DNA from: Myxococcota bacterium
Lineage (GTDB): Bacteria; Myxococcota_A; Bradymonadia; UBA7976; UBA1532
Length of the DNA stretch: 64,000 bases
NCBI GenBank assembly: GCA_023150895.1
Contig: JAKLJY010000019.1
Coordinates: 1 to 64,000 of the forward strand
Direction: 5' to 3'
The notes beneath the pieces are model-generated. The model did no database searches and was not told the origin of the DNA. It saw only the letters and a program-made list of their open reading frames with translations. Of the stretch, positions 47,491-57,484 are shown piece after piece. Positions within the stretch are counted from its first letter, which is position 1. Every line of letters starts with the position of its first letter. The translations under genes and the position numbers were made by a program.

Positions 47491-48945
47491 ATGTCCCTGG
47501 AGATCAAACAACAGCTTCGAATGACCCAGCAACTGGTCATGACGCCCCAGTTGCAGCAGGCCATCAAGCTGCTCCAGCTCTCGCGCATGGAACTCGTGGA
47601 CCAGGTCCGGGACGAACTGATGGAGAACCCCCTGCTGGAGGAGTTCTCCGAGATTCAGGCGACGGAGGCGCGCGTCGAGTCGGAACCCGAGGTCCAGAAG
47701 CGCGAGGAGAAAGAGCGCACCCTCACGGTCTCGGAGAGCAACGAGAACGCCGAGAAGACCCAGAAGGAGATCGACTGGAGCGACTACTTCGAGAACTACT
47801 CGGCGCCGACCCCCGCGCTGAACGCGCAGCGCCTGCGAGACGACGATCTCCCGGGCGTCGAGGCGACGGTCTCGAAGAAGACGACGCTCTTCGACCACCT
47901 CGTCTGGCAGCTCCAGGTCTCGGACTTCACCGAGCAGGAGGAGCGGGTCGCCCTGATGATCATCGGCAACATCGATGATCGCGGCTACCTGACGGGCATC
48001 GGCCTCGACCAGATCGCCGCCGAGCTCGACCTCGACCTCGAATACGTCGAGGAGATCCTCGAGATGGTGCAGCAGTGCGATCCCGTGGGGGTCGCTGCCC
48101 GCGATCTGCGGGAATGCCTGCTCATCCAGGCCCGGTTCCACCAGTCCGGTGCCATCGTCGAGGACGTCATCTCCAGTCACATGGAGAACCTCGAGAAGAA
48201 GAACTACCAGGCGATCGCCCGGTCGATGGACCTCGAACTCGACGAGGTCATCGAGGCGGCGCGCATCATCAGCCAGATGGAACCCCACCCGGGGCGCCCC
48301 TTCGCGGGGGACGACGCGCAGTACGTCACGCCGGACATCTACGTGAAGAAGATCGACGGCGATTGGGCGACGGTCCTCAACGAGGACGGCATGCCGCGGC
48401 TGAAGATCTCCAGTTTCTATCGCAACGCGCTCTCGGGGAACTCGAGCGAGGAGACCAAGAAGTACGTCACCGACAAGCTCAACTCCGCGGCCTGGCTCAT
48501 TCGAAGCATCCAGCAGCGGCAGAAGACCATCGTCAAGGTCACCGAGAGCATCGTGAAGTTCCAGAAGGACTTCTTCGACCGGGGGGTCGACCTGCTCAAG
48601 CCCCTCATCCTGCGGGACGTGGCGGACGATATCGGCATGCACGAGTCCACCGTCAGCCGGGTGACCAACAACAAATACGTCCACACCCCTCACGGCATCT
48701 TCGAACTCAAGTACTTCTTCAACTCCTCGATCAACAAGACGGACGGCGACAACCTGGCCAGCGAGGCGGTGAAGAGCAAGATCAAGGCCCTGATCCAGCA
48801 GGAAGACCACAAAGACCCGTTCAGTGATCAGGCCCTCGTGGAGCTCCTCAGGAAGGACGGCATCGAGATCGCGCGCCGCACCGTCGCGAAGTACCGCGAG
48901 ATGATGGGCGTCCTCCCGAGCTCCAAGCGAAAGCGGTTGTTTTAG
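47491..48945 (+). CDS. rpoN: RNA polymerase sigma-54 factor
   Basis: A 484-residue sigma-54. Region I is Gln/Leu-rich (MTQQLVMTPQLQQAIKLLQL). The core-binding domain follows, then the HTH with MHESTVSRVTNNKY and a HTPHGIFELKYFF stretch. The RpoN box ARRTVAKYRE lies near the C-terminus and recognises the -24 element. It lies 9 bp after lptB and 9 bp before ptsN. It would work with the FHA-sigma54 activator at 58.3 kb. Confidence 0.98.
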   Translation: MSLEIKQQLRMTQQLVMTPQLQQAIKLLQLSRMELVDQVRDELMENPLLEEFSEIQATEARVESEPEVQKREEKERTLTVSESNENAEKTQKEIDWSDYFENYSAPTPALNAQRLRDDDLPGVEATVSKKTTLFDHLVWQLQVSDFTEQEERVALMIIGNIDDRGYLTGIGLDQIAAELDLDLEYVEEILEMVQQCDPVGVAARDLRECLLIQARFHQSGAIVEDVISSHMENLEKKNYQAIARSMDLELDEVIEAARIISQMEPHPGRPFAGDDAQYVTPDIYVKKIDGDWATVLNEDGMPRLKISSFYRNALSGNSSEETKKYVTDKLNSAAWLIRSIQQRQKTIVKVTESIVKFQKDFFDRGVDLLKPLILRDVADDIGMHESTVSRVTNNKYVHTPHGIFELKYFFNSSINKTDGDNLASEAVKSKIKALIQQEDHKDPFSDQALVELLRKDGIEIARRTVAKYREMMGVLPSSKRKRLF

Positions 48946-48954
48946 GAGACAGGC

Positions 48955-49416
48955 ATGCACATCGCCGAATTTCTCGACAAGACGGCGGTCACGGCGAACC
49001 TCGAAGCCACGAACAAGCCCGGTGTCCTCCGGGAGCTCGTCGGACTCGCGCTCAAGACCCGCCCCGATCTCGACCCCAACGTCCTCGTCGACACCCTGCT
49101 CGCGCGCGAGAAGCTGCAGAGCACGGGCATCGGCGACGGGTACGCCATCCCACACGGCAAGACCAACGCCGTGCCCACCATCATCGCGTGTGTGGGGCGC
49201 AGCGTGGCCGGCGTCGACTTTCAGAGCCACGACGGGAAGCCGACCCACCTCTTCTTCACGTTGCTCGTGCCGGAGTCGAGCCACGCGCTCCACCTGAAGG
49301 CGCTCGCACGCGTCTCCCGCCTCATCCGGGACGCGGGCATCCGGCAGTCGCTGCTCGAGACGTCGAGCAGCCAGGCCCTCTACGACATCATCGTCGCCGA
49401 GGACGCCCGTCTCTGA
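48955..49416 (+). CDS. ptsN: PTS-Ntr EIIA component
   Basis: A 153-residue EIIA of the nitrogen-type phosphotransferase system. The phosphorylated histidine is H67 in GYAIPHGK. Other typical segments are ARVSRLIRD and ALYDIIVAED. It receives phosphate from the PtsH/PtsI pair encoded further along the chain, and regulates metabolism without transporting sugar. An AGGAG-type site precedes the ATG. Confidence 0.95.
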   Translation: MHIAEFLDKTAVTANLEATNKPGVLRELVGLALKTRPDLDPNVLVDTLLAREKLQSTGIGDGYAIPHGKTNAVPTIIACVGRSVAGVDFQSHDGKPTHLFFTLLVPESSHALHLKALARVSRLIRDAGIRQSLLETSSSQALYDIIVAEDARL

Positions 49417-49428
49417 CGGGGTCGGTCC

Positions 49429-50391
49429 ATGGGTGAGACCCACCCCGTGACCGTTGGCGAGATCCTCGCCGTGCCATCGGTGGCCGAGGCGTTCTCGGTC
49501 CTCGCCGGCGCGTCCTCCCTCGCGCGGATGGTGGGCCAGCGAACGGTACAGCGTCTCGGCGTCGCATTGACGGGGTACACCGAGCACCTCGAGCGCGACC
49601 GCATCCAGATGATGGGGCGCTCCGAGCACGGTTTCCTGGCGACGCTCGACCCGCAGGCCCGCGCCGAGCTGCTCGCCCGCATCGTGGACGTCGGGTTCCC
49701 GGCGCTGGTGCTGACCTGTGGCCTGCCGGTCCCGACCGAGCTGCTCGAGCTCGCCGGGACGCACGACCTCACGCTGATCGGCACGCCGCTGGAGTCCCCG
49801 AGCGCCCTCGAGCGGCTCAACGAGGTCCTGACCCAGCATCTGACCCCGACGGAGAACGTCCACGGGGTGCTCGTCGACGTCTACGGCGTCGGCGTGCTGC
49901 TGACCGGGCGCAGTGGGGTCGGCAAGAGCGAGGTCGCCCTCGAACTCATCGCGCACGGCCACCGCCTGGTCGGGGACGACATCATCCTTGTTCAGCAGGA
50001 GCAGCCCGGACTCGTCATCGGGACGAACCCCGAGCTGACCCGGTACCACATGGAGATCCGGGGTCTGGGCATCATCAACATCAAGGATCTCTTCGGTGCC
50101 GCCTCCGTTCGGGAGCGCAAGCGCATCGAGCTGGTGATCGAGCTCGTGGAGTGGGCCCCGGACGCGGAGTACGACCGCCTCGGGCTCGACACCCACTACA
50201 CCCACCTCGCCGGGGTCCCGGTGGCGCACATCCGGCTGCCGGTTCGCCCCGGTCGCTCGCTGCGCCTCATCGTGGAAGTGGCGGCGCGCAACCGACTGTT
50301 GCAGGCTCAGGGGACGCACTCCGCTCGCGCGTTCGCCGCGCGGCTCGACGGGTTCATTCAGGACGCGACCGAGGAACACGATGTCGAGTGA
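49429..50391 (+). CDS. hprK: HPr kinase/phosphorylase
   Basis: A 320-residue enzyme that phosphorylates and dephosphorylates the regulatory serine of HPr. The Walker A motif GRSGVGKSE is at 160-168, followed by ALELIAHGHRLVGDD. The second family signature is MEIRGLGIINIKDLFG. It is encoded five genes upstream of HPr, which has the target serine (S48). Confidence 0.96.
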   Translation: MGETHPVTVGEILAVPSVAEAFSVLAGASSLARMVGQRTVQRLGVALTGYTEHLERDRIQMMGRSEHGFLATLDPQARAELLARIVDVGFPALVLTCGLPVPTELLELAGTHDLTLIGTPLESPSALERLNEVLTQHLTPTENVHGVLVDVYGVGVLLTGRSGVGKSEVALELIAHGHRLVGDDIILVQQEQPGLVIGTNPELTRYHMEIRGLGIINIKDLFGAASVRERKRIELVIELVEWAPDAEYDRLGLDTHYTHLAGVPVAHIRLPVRPGRSLRLIVEVAARNRLLQAQGTHSARAFAARLDGFIQDATEEHDVE

Positions 50392-51277
50392 GACCTCCCC
50401 CCCGGGAACCCTGCCGCGCCTGACGGTGGTCACCGGACTGTCCGGCTCGGGCATCTCGACGGCGATTCACGCCCTCGAAGATCTGGGGTGGTTCTGCGTC
50501 GACAACCTGCCGCCGCCGCTGGTGCCGAAACTCGTCGAGCTCGCGCGGGACGCCCATACCGCCCAGCGGCTCGCGATTGGCCTCGACGCGCGGGGCATCT
50601 CGGATCCGTCGGGCACCGTCGCCCTGCTGCGCACGCTCGAGCAGGCCGGCGCGCCGCTGGAGATCCTCTTCCTCGACGCGCAGGAGCCCGTTCTGCTGCG
50701 TCGATTCAGCGAGTCGCGCCGCCGGCACCCGTGGTCGGCGAAGGGCACGCCCTTGCCCGACGCGCTGCGAGCCGAACGCGGGGCGATGCACCCCCTGAGA
50801 GAGGTCGCGACGTGGGTCCTCGACACCTCGGACCTCAACGTCCATGAGTGCAAACGGCGGGTGCAGGCCTGGGCGCAGGGTGAGGAGCGCGTCGGTGAGC
50901 TCAGCCTCGCGATCGTGAGCTTCGGGTTCCGGCACGGTCTGCCGCCCGAGGCCGACGTCGTCTGGGACGTTCGTTTTCTGCCGAATCCACACTTCATCCC
51001 CGAACTCAAACCACAAACCGGCCTCGACGTGCCGGTCCGGGACTTCGTGCTCGGCAAGCCGGAGACGACGGCTTTTCTCGACGGCTTCCTGCCCTTGCTG
51101 GAGTCCGTCCTTCCGCACTATGAGGTCGAGGGCAAGAGCTACCTGACGGTGGCGATCGGCTGCACCGGCGGACGCCACCGCTCGGTCGCCATCGCCGAGC
51201 AGGTCACGGCCCACCTGACCCGCTGCGGTCGGCGCGCGGTCGTGCGCCACCGTGACATCGACAAGGACGTGAAATGA
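50381..51277 (+). CDS. rapZ: RapZ-like protein with an altered P-loop
   Basis: A 298-residue RapZ/YvcJ-family protein. The N-terminal nucleotide-binding loop reads TGLSGSGISTA, so the invariant lysine is replaced by isoleucine I25. Downstream family features are intact: WFCVDNLPPPL, RHPL-type stretch SRRRHPW, VWDVRFLPNPHF and the C-terminal IGCTGGRHRSVAIAEQV. In E. coli RapZ is an RNA adaptor that senses GlcN6P through the C-terminal domain, so loss of ATP binding may be tolerated. It overlaps hprK by 11 bp. Confidence 0.95.
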   Translation: MSSETSPPGTLPRLTVVTGLSGSGISTAIHALEDLGWFCVDNLPPPLVPKLVELARDAHTAQRLAIGLDARGISDPSGTVALLRTLEQAGAPLEILFLDAQEPVLLRRFSESRRRHPWSAKGTPLPDALRAERGAMHPLREVATWVLDTSDLNVHECKRRVQAWAQGEERVGELSLAIVSFGFRHGLPPEADVVWDVRFLPNPHFIPELKPQTGLDVPVRDFVLGKPETTAFLDGFLPLLESVLPHYEVEGKSYLTVAIGCTGGRHRSVAIAEQVTAHLTRCGRRAVVRHRDIDKDVK

Positions 51278-51681
51278 TCGGCGTCGTAATCTGCACGCAC
51301 GGCCCCCTGGCGGGTGCCCTCGTCGAGACGGCCAACCTGATCGTGGGGGACTACCCCGGCATTCGCCCCGTCGGCCTGACGAGCGGCGACTCCCCGGAGG
51401 ACGTCGTCGCGCGGCTGCGGACGGCCATCGCCGAGGTCGACGATGGCGCCGGCGTGCTCATCCTCTGCGATATGTTCGGGGGGACGCCCTCCAATCTCAG
51501 CCTCTCGTTCCTCGGCGACGGCGTCGAGGTGGTGACCGGCGTGAGCCTGCCCATGCTCCTGAAGCTGTACACGACCCGGGATGCGCCGCTCGCCGAGGTC
51601 GCCCAGAGCATCTGCGATCACGCGCGGCAGAGCACCCTGGTGGCGGGCGCCCTGCTCAGGCCCAAAAAGGGGGGCGCTTGA
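51274..51681 (+). CDS. PTS mannose-family EIIA
   Basis: A 135-residue EIIA of the mannose family. The phosphorylated histidine is H9 in CTHGPLA, and the LCDMFGGTPSNLS motif is typical. It passes phosphate from HPr to the adjacent EIIB. It overlaps rapZ and EIIB by 4 bp each. The sugar is not known. Confidence 0.94.
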   Translation: MIGVVICTHGPLAGALVETANLIVGDYPGIRPVGLTSGDSPEDVVARLRTAIAEVDDGAGVLILCDMFGGTPSNLSLSFLGDGVEVVTGVSLPMLLKLYTTRDAPLAEVAQSICDHARQSTLVAGALLRPKKGGA

Positions 51682-52160
51682 ACCCCTTCTACCGCGTGGA
51701 CAATCGCCTGGTGCACGGTCAGATCATCGCGACCTGGATGCCGCACCTGCGCCTGCAGCGCATCCTGATCGCGTCCGACGCCGTGCCCAACAACCCGCTG
51801 CAGATGACCATGTTCCGCATGGCGATCCCCCAGCAACTGCAGTTCGAGGCCCTGCCCATCAAGAACGCGGCGCGGGCCCTTGCCGCGCGCACCTACGGCA
51901 ACGAGCGCGTCCTCGTCCTCTTCGAGTCCGTCACCGACGCCGTTCGCCTCTTCAACGGGGGCAACCCCTTCGCGTTTCTCAACATCGGCAACGTGCATCA
52001 CGCCGCCGACCGGCGCCGCTTCACCAACGCCGTCTACCTGAGCGACGCGGATCTCGAACAGCTCAAGGGGCTGATGGACCGCGGCACGCGCGTCGAAATC
52101 CGGAGCCTGCCCACCGAGACGCCCATCGACCTTCGATTGGCGTTGAGCGAGGTGCGCTGA
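51678..52160 (+). CDS. PTS mannose-family EIIB
   Basis: A 160-residue EIIB from a TTG start. The active histidine is H13 in RVDNRLVHGQI, followed by the ATWMPHLRLQRILIASD segment. It transfers phosphate to the incoming sugar through the IIC/IID channel. Length is normal for a free-standing IIB domain. Confidence 0.94.
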   Translation: MNPFYRVDNRLVHGQIIATWMPHLRLQRILIASDAVPNNPLQMTMFRMAIPQQLQFEALPIKNAARALAARTYGNERVLVLFESVTDAVRLFNGGNPFAFLNIGNVHHAADRRRFTNAVYLSDADLEQLKGLMDRGTRVEIRSLPTETPIDLRLALSEVR

Positions 52161-52883
52161 GTGGCAACGACCTCCCTCGAGCTCTTGCGCGACGGCGCGC
52201 TGCTGACCCTCGTCGGCGGCGCCCTGGCGCTCGACCGCCGGGGGGCGTTCCAGGTGATGGTCTCGCAACCCCTGGTCCTCGTGCCCGTCCTCGGCCTGCT
52301 GATGGGGCAGCTCGAGACGGGCCTCTGGCTCGGTGCCACCGTCCAGCTCCTGTGGATGGCCTCCCTGATCGTGGGGGCGAGCGTCCCACCGAACGAGACG
52401 CTGGCCGCCGCGGTCATCGGCGCCGCGGTATTGCTCTACGGCCGGCACTTCGGGGTGGTCGACGAGACCGTCAACGCGCTCGCCGTGCTCGCGGGTGCGC
52501 CCGTCGCCTGGATCGGGCGATGGCTCGACATCCGGCTCGAGCGCGAGAACCTGAACCTCTGCATGAGGGCCGACGAGGCCGCGCGCGCCGGGACGCCGTT
52601 CGTTCTCGCCCGTCTCCCCGCGCTCGGCCTGCTGCGGACGTTTCTCGCGGAGAGCGCGCTCATCGCGGTGGGGACGGCCGTGACGATGATCGCCCTGGTG
52701 GTCGCCCGCCCCCTTCTCGGCGCGCCCGAGGTCAAGGCATTCGAGGTCGTCGGGTTCTATATCCTGCCGGCGCTCGGGCTGGCCGTGGCGATGACCACCG
52801 TCCGGCGGCGCCGCGCGTTGCTCCTGTCGGCGGGCTCGTTTCTGCTGGTGCTCTTCGGCATCCGCTTTCTGGAGGGGCCATGA
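52161..52883 (+). CDS. PTS mannose-family EIIC
   Basis: A 240-residue integral membrane protein from a GTG start immediately after the EIIB stop. Several hydrophobic helices (VLVPVLGLLMGQLETGLWLGATVQLLWM, LAAAVIGAAVLLYG and others) match the sorbose/mannose-type IIC that forms the sugar channel with IID. It is the least conserved of the four. Substrate unknown. Confidence 0.88.
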   Translation: MATTSLELLRDGALLTLVGGALALDRRGAFQVMVSQPLVLVPVLGLLMGQLETGLWLGATVQLLWMASLIVGASVPPNETLAAAVIGAAVLLYGRHFGVVDETVNALAVLAGAPVAWIGRWLDIRLERENLNLCMRADEAARAGTPFVLARLPALGLLRTFLAESALIAVGTAVTMIALVVARPLLGAPEVKAFEVVGFYILPALGLAVAMTTVRRRRALLLSAGSFLLVLFGIRFLEGP

Positions 52884-53707
52884 GCGCAAACGGCGCCGTG
52901 CTCACCCCCGCTTCGCCCGCGGCGCTCGAGCCCCGCGTCGGGCGCATCACGCTGCTGCGCGTGCTCTGGCGCAGCTTCTTCTTCCAGTCGGCGTGCAACT
53001 ACGAGCGCATGCAGAACGTCGGGTTCGCGTTCTGCATCCTCCCGGCGCTGACCCGCCTGTACCAGGGCGAAGACCTCAAGCGGGCCATGGCGCGCCACCT
53101 CGAGTTCTTCAACAGTCACCCCTACATGACCGACGCGTTGCTCGGCGCCACCGTACGCATGGAGGAAGACCTGGCGGCCGGCCGGACGACCGAGGACCGC
53201 ATCCTGAGCTTCAAGGCCACGATGATGGGTCCGATGGCCGCCATCGGGGACTCCTTCTTCTGGGCGAGCCTGAAGCCCTTCGCCGCCGCGCTGGCCGTGG
53301 CCGGCGTCTTTTCGGACGTGCCCTGGGCGCCGCTGGTCTTTCTGGCGCTCTACAACATGTTCCATCTGATCCTGCGGGTGTACGGCCTCTTCGCCGGCTA
53401 CCGCATGGGCGAGCGGGTCTTCGAGAAGCTCTACCAGATCGACCTGGTCCAGTTTTCCGACCGCAGCCACTACTTCGCGGGGGTCTGCATCGGCGTCAGC
53501 GGCGGGCTCCTCGTCGATCGCGCGACCCGCTCGGAGGCCGCGCTCGGGCAGAATCTGGAGGCGGTGCTGCTCATCGCCCTCGTGCTGATCATGTTCCAGT
53601 TGCTCAAGCGCAAGATCACCATGATCTGGCTGTTGTATGGCTTCACGTTGCTTTGTCTGGTGATGATCCTGGGGTTGAACTCGTTCTTCCCCCTGATCGA
53701 GCGCTAG
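52880..53707 (+). CDS. PTS mannose-family EIID
   Basis: A 275-residue membrane protein from the ATG at 52880, with GGAGGGG just upstream. Typical segments are RSFFFQSACNYERMQNVGF, ARHLEFFNSHPYMTDALLGA and GPMAAIGDSFFWA. The C-terminus has three hydrophobic helices. A complete IIABCD set means that real transport is possible and not only regulation. The start overlaps EIIC by 4 bp. Confidence 0.94.
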   Translation: MSANGAVLTPASPAALEPRVGRITLLRVLWRSFFFQSACNYERMQNVGFAFCILPALTRLYQGEDLKRAMARHLEFFNSHPYMTDALLGATVRMEEDLAAGRTTEDRILSFKATMMGPMAAIGDSFFWASLKPFAAALAVAGVFSDVPWAPLVFLALYNMFHLILRVYGLFAGYRMGERVFEKLYQIDLVQFSDRSHYFAGVCIGVSGGLLVDRATRSEAALGQNLEAVLLIALVLIMFQLLKRKITMIWLLYGFTLLCLVMILGLNSFFPLIER

Positions 53708-53746
53708 GTGGCCCGGCTTTGCGGCTTCAACGAGAGGAAGGTCTTC

Positions 53747-54019
53747 GTGGCAGGCATTAGCAAGGACTTCGTCATCGCCAACAAGCTCGGGCTGCACGCG
53801 CGGGCCTCGGCGACGCTCGTCAAAGTGGCCACGCAGTTCAAGAGCGAGATCTCGCTGGCCAAGGGGGATCAGGCGGTCAACGCCAAGTCGATCCTGGGGC
53901 TCATGACGCTGGCCGCCGCCAAAGGGACGACCATTCGCATCACCTGCGCGGGGGCCGACGAAGACGCCGCCCTCGCCGCGGTGGGTGCCTGCATCGAAGG
54001 CCGATTCGGCGAGGAGTGA
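53747..54019 (+). CDS. ptsH: Phosphocarrier protein HPr
   Basis: A 90-residue HPr from the GTG at 53747, chosen because AGGAAG lies 6 nt upstream; a frame from 53708 adds 13 odd residues. The PTS histidine is H17 in GLHARASATLV and the regulatory serine S48 in AKSILGLM. Both are present, so it can act in sugar phosphotransfer and as a target of HprK. Confidence 0.95.
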   Translation: MAGISKDFVIANKLGLHARASATLVKVATQFKSEISLAKGDQAVNAKSILGLMTLAAAKGTTIRITCAGADEDAALAAVGACIEGRFGEE

Positions 54020-54022
54020 GCG

Positions 54023-55834
54023 TTGGCGGAGGTCGAGAACGGCGGTCGCGCCCCGCGCAGCTCGGGGCTGAAGGGCATCGGGGTCTCCCCGGGGTACGCC
54101 ATCGGGCGCGCTCATCTGCTCGACCGCCGGCGCATGAAGGTGCCCAAGTACCACGTGGGCGCCACCGAAATCCCCAAGGAGATCGAGCGCTTCGAGGCGT
54201 CGCTCGCCGAGTCCGAGTCCCAGCTCCAGGAGATCAAGGACAAGCTCCAGAACGCCGGGGAGGAGCACTTCTTCATCCTCGACGCCCACCAGCTCATGAT
54301 CCGGGACGAGATGCTCGTCGACGGCGTCAAGAACATGATCCGCGAGCAGAACATCAACGCGGAGTGGGCGCTCAAGAAGAACATCAAGTCCATCCGGCAG
54401 CTGTTCGAGAACATCGACGACGAGTACTTCCGCGAGCGCCGGGCCGACGTGGACTTCGTCGGCGACCGCATCCTGCGCAACCTCATGGGGAGCGCGCACC
54501 CGAACCTGAGCCAGGTGCACGGCGACAGCATCATCGTCGCGCACGACCTCTCGCCGGCGGACACGGCGTTCCTCCTGCGCACGCCCGTCCTCGGCTTCTG
54601 CACGGACGTCGGGGGCAAGACGAGCCACACGGCCATCATGGCGCGCTCGCTCGAGCTCCCGGCGGTGGTGGGCACCGATCACGTCACCGAGGTCGTCGGC
54701 GACGGCGACATGCTCATCATCGACGGCGCCAACGGACGCGTCATCGTCGACCCGACGCCTGAGGAGCTGCGGCACTATCAACGCCTGCAGCTCGCCTACT
54801 CGGCGCGCCGGGCGCAGCTCGCCGTGCGCAAGAACGAGCCGGCGCTGACACAGGACGGCGTCCGATTCCGCATCGCCGGCAACATCGAGCTGCATGAGGA
54901 GTGCGGCCTGGTGCTCGAATCCGGGGCCGAGAGCGTCGGCCTGTACCGCACCGAGTACCTCTACATGAACCGGGACACCCTGCCCGGCGAGGACGAGCAG
55001 TACGAACACTACCGGCACGTCGTGGCGCTGTGCGGGGCCGAGGGGGCCACCATCCGCACCCTCGACCTCGGCGGTGACAAGTTCATCACGCCCCTGAAGC
55101 TCGGGCGCGAACTCAACCCGGTGATGGGGCTGCGGGCGATCCGGTTCTGCCTGCGTGAGCCCGGCATCTTCAAGGTCCAGCTCCGCGCGCTGCTGCGGGC
55201 GAGCGCCCACGGCAACCTGCGCATCATGGTGCCGCTCATCAGCGGCCTGTCCGAGGTCCGGGCCGTGAAGGTCCTGGTGGACGCGTGTCGCGCCGAGCTC
55301 GCCGCGGAGGGCCACGCGGTCGCCGAACGGGTGCCGTTGGGCATCATGGTCGAGCTCCCTTCGGCCGCGGTCATCGCGGATCTGCTCGCCCGCGAGGTCG
55401 ACTTCTTTGCCATCGGCACCAACGATCTCATCCAGTACACGTTGGCCATCGACCGGGCGAACGAGCACGTCACCTACCTGTACCGGCCCCTGCACCCCGC
55501 CCTGCTGCGCATGCTCAAGTTCATCGTGGACTCGGCGCGCCAGGCGGGCATCCGCGTCAGCATGTGCGGCGAGATGGCGGGCGACGCCTTCTACACGGCG
55601 GTGCTCGTGGGCCTCGGGCTCGACGAGCTGTCGATGAACGCCGTGTCCATCCCGCTCATCAAGACGGTCGTGCGCGCGCTCGACACCGCGGAGTGCCGCC
55701 GGCTCGTGATGGACGTCCTGGCCATGGGGGACGCCCCGGAAATCGAAGTCCTGGTCGCCCGGCGCGTGAAAGAGATGCTGCGCGGCCAGATCCCCATCGA
55801 AGTCTTCGATCCGGATCGGCAGCCACAGCCTTGA
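54023..55834 (+). CDS. ptsI: PTS enzyme I
   Basis: A 603-residue enzyme I from a TTG start 3 bp after HPr. The phosphorylated histidine is H202 in GGKTSHTAIMAR. The PEP-binding domain has GVGLYRTEYLYMN-like residues, IMVPLISG and IGTNDLIQYTLAIDR, and the catalytic SMCGEMAG cysteine. It starts the phosphate relay from PEP. It is last in the chain; the promoter of the next gene overlaps its stop codon. Confidence 0.98.
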   Translation: MAEVENGGRAPRSSGLKGIGVSPGYAIGRAHLLDRRRMKVPKYHVGATEIPKEIERFEASLAESESQLQEIKDKLQNAGEEHFFILDAHQLMIRDEMLVDGVKNMIREQNINAEWALKKNIKSIRQLFENIDDEYFRERRADVDFVGDRILRNLMGSAHPNLSQVHGDSIIVAHDLSPADTAFLLRTPVLGFCTDVGGKTSHTAIMARSLELPAVVGTDHVTEVVGDGDMLIIDGANGRVIVDPTPEELRHYQRLQLAYSARRAQLAVRKNEPALTQDGVRFRIAGNIELHEECGLVLESGAESVGLYRTEYLYMNRDTLPGEDEQYEHYRHVVALCGAEGATIRTLDLGGDKFITPLKLGRELNPVMGLRAIRFCLREPGIFKVQLRALLRASAHGNLRIMVPLISGLSEVRAVKVLVDACRAELAAEGHAVAERVPLGIMVELPSAAVIADLLAREVDFFAIGTNDLIQYTLAIDRANEHVTYLYRPLHPALLRMLKFIVDSARQAGIRVSMCGEMAGDAFYTAVLVGLGLDELSMNAVSIPLIKTVVRALDTAECRRLVMDVLAMGDAPEIEVLVARRVKEMLRGQIPIEVFDPDRQPQP

Positions 55835-55859
55835 CACGGCCCGAGGGGCTGCCTATGCT
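55831..55859 (+). promoter_or_regulatory. Strong sigma-70 promoter for the 58-residue gene
   Basis: TTGACA (55831-55836), a 17-bp spacer and TATGCT (55854-55859). The -35 overlaps the ptsI stop codon. Transcription would start near 55866, about 33 bp before the ATG at 55899. It is one of the two best promoter matches in the window. Confidence 0.8.
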
Positions 55860-55898
55860 TGCGCCCCGCTTTGTTCTGAACCTATCCGGAGATGCATC

Positions 55899-56075
55899 AT
55901 GGGTGCTCGTCCCGCCAAGTTGGCCATCCGCTCCGACCGCGATGCCGGCAAGTCGAAGGCTTGCCCCAGCTGCGGCAATCCGAAAATGCAGGTCGTGAAG
56001 TTCGTGCGCCAGAGCAAGCCCTCGGGCCTGTTCTGGCTCTGCGACAAGTGCAACTTCGAGGTCAGCACGCACTGA
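55899..56075 (+). CDS. Small zinc-ribbon protein (58 aa)
   Basis: A 58-residue basic protein: an N-terminal tail rich in Lys and Arg, then two Cys pairs (ACPSCGNPKMQV and LCDKC) forming a zinc ribbon around a WLC strand. A CGGAG ribosome binding site precedes the ATG. It has its own strong promoter and terminator, so it is made alone and probably at high level. I recognise no named family. Ribosome, RNA-polymerase or nucleic-acid binding would fit its basic, zinc-ribbon nature, but this is inference. Confidence 0.88.
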   Translation: MGARPAKLAIRSDRDAGKSKACPSCGNPKMQVVKFVRQSKPSGLFWLCDKCNFEVSTH

Positions 56076-56099
56076 AGCCTCGGCGCTGACCGCCCGAAG

Positions 56100-56122
56100 A
56101 ACCCGCCTCCGGCGGGTTTTTT
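56100..56122 (+). terminator. Rho-independent terminator
   Basis: The stem AACCCGCC/GGCGGGTT closes a three-base TCC loop, followed by a T-run (56118-56122). It ends the transcript of the small zinc-ribbon gene, 25 bp after its stop, and separates it from the convergent rimO gene. The minus strand lacks a T-run here. Confidence 0.9.
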
Positions 56123-56158
56123 CGTTTCTGGGGTCCCGTACGCGGGGTCGGGAGTCGC

Positions 56159-57480
<1,322 letters not shown>

Positions 57481-57484
<4 letters not shown>

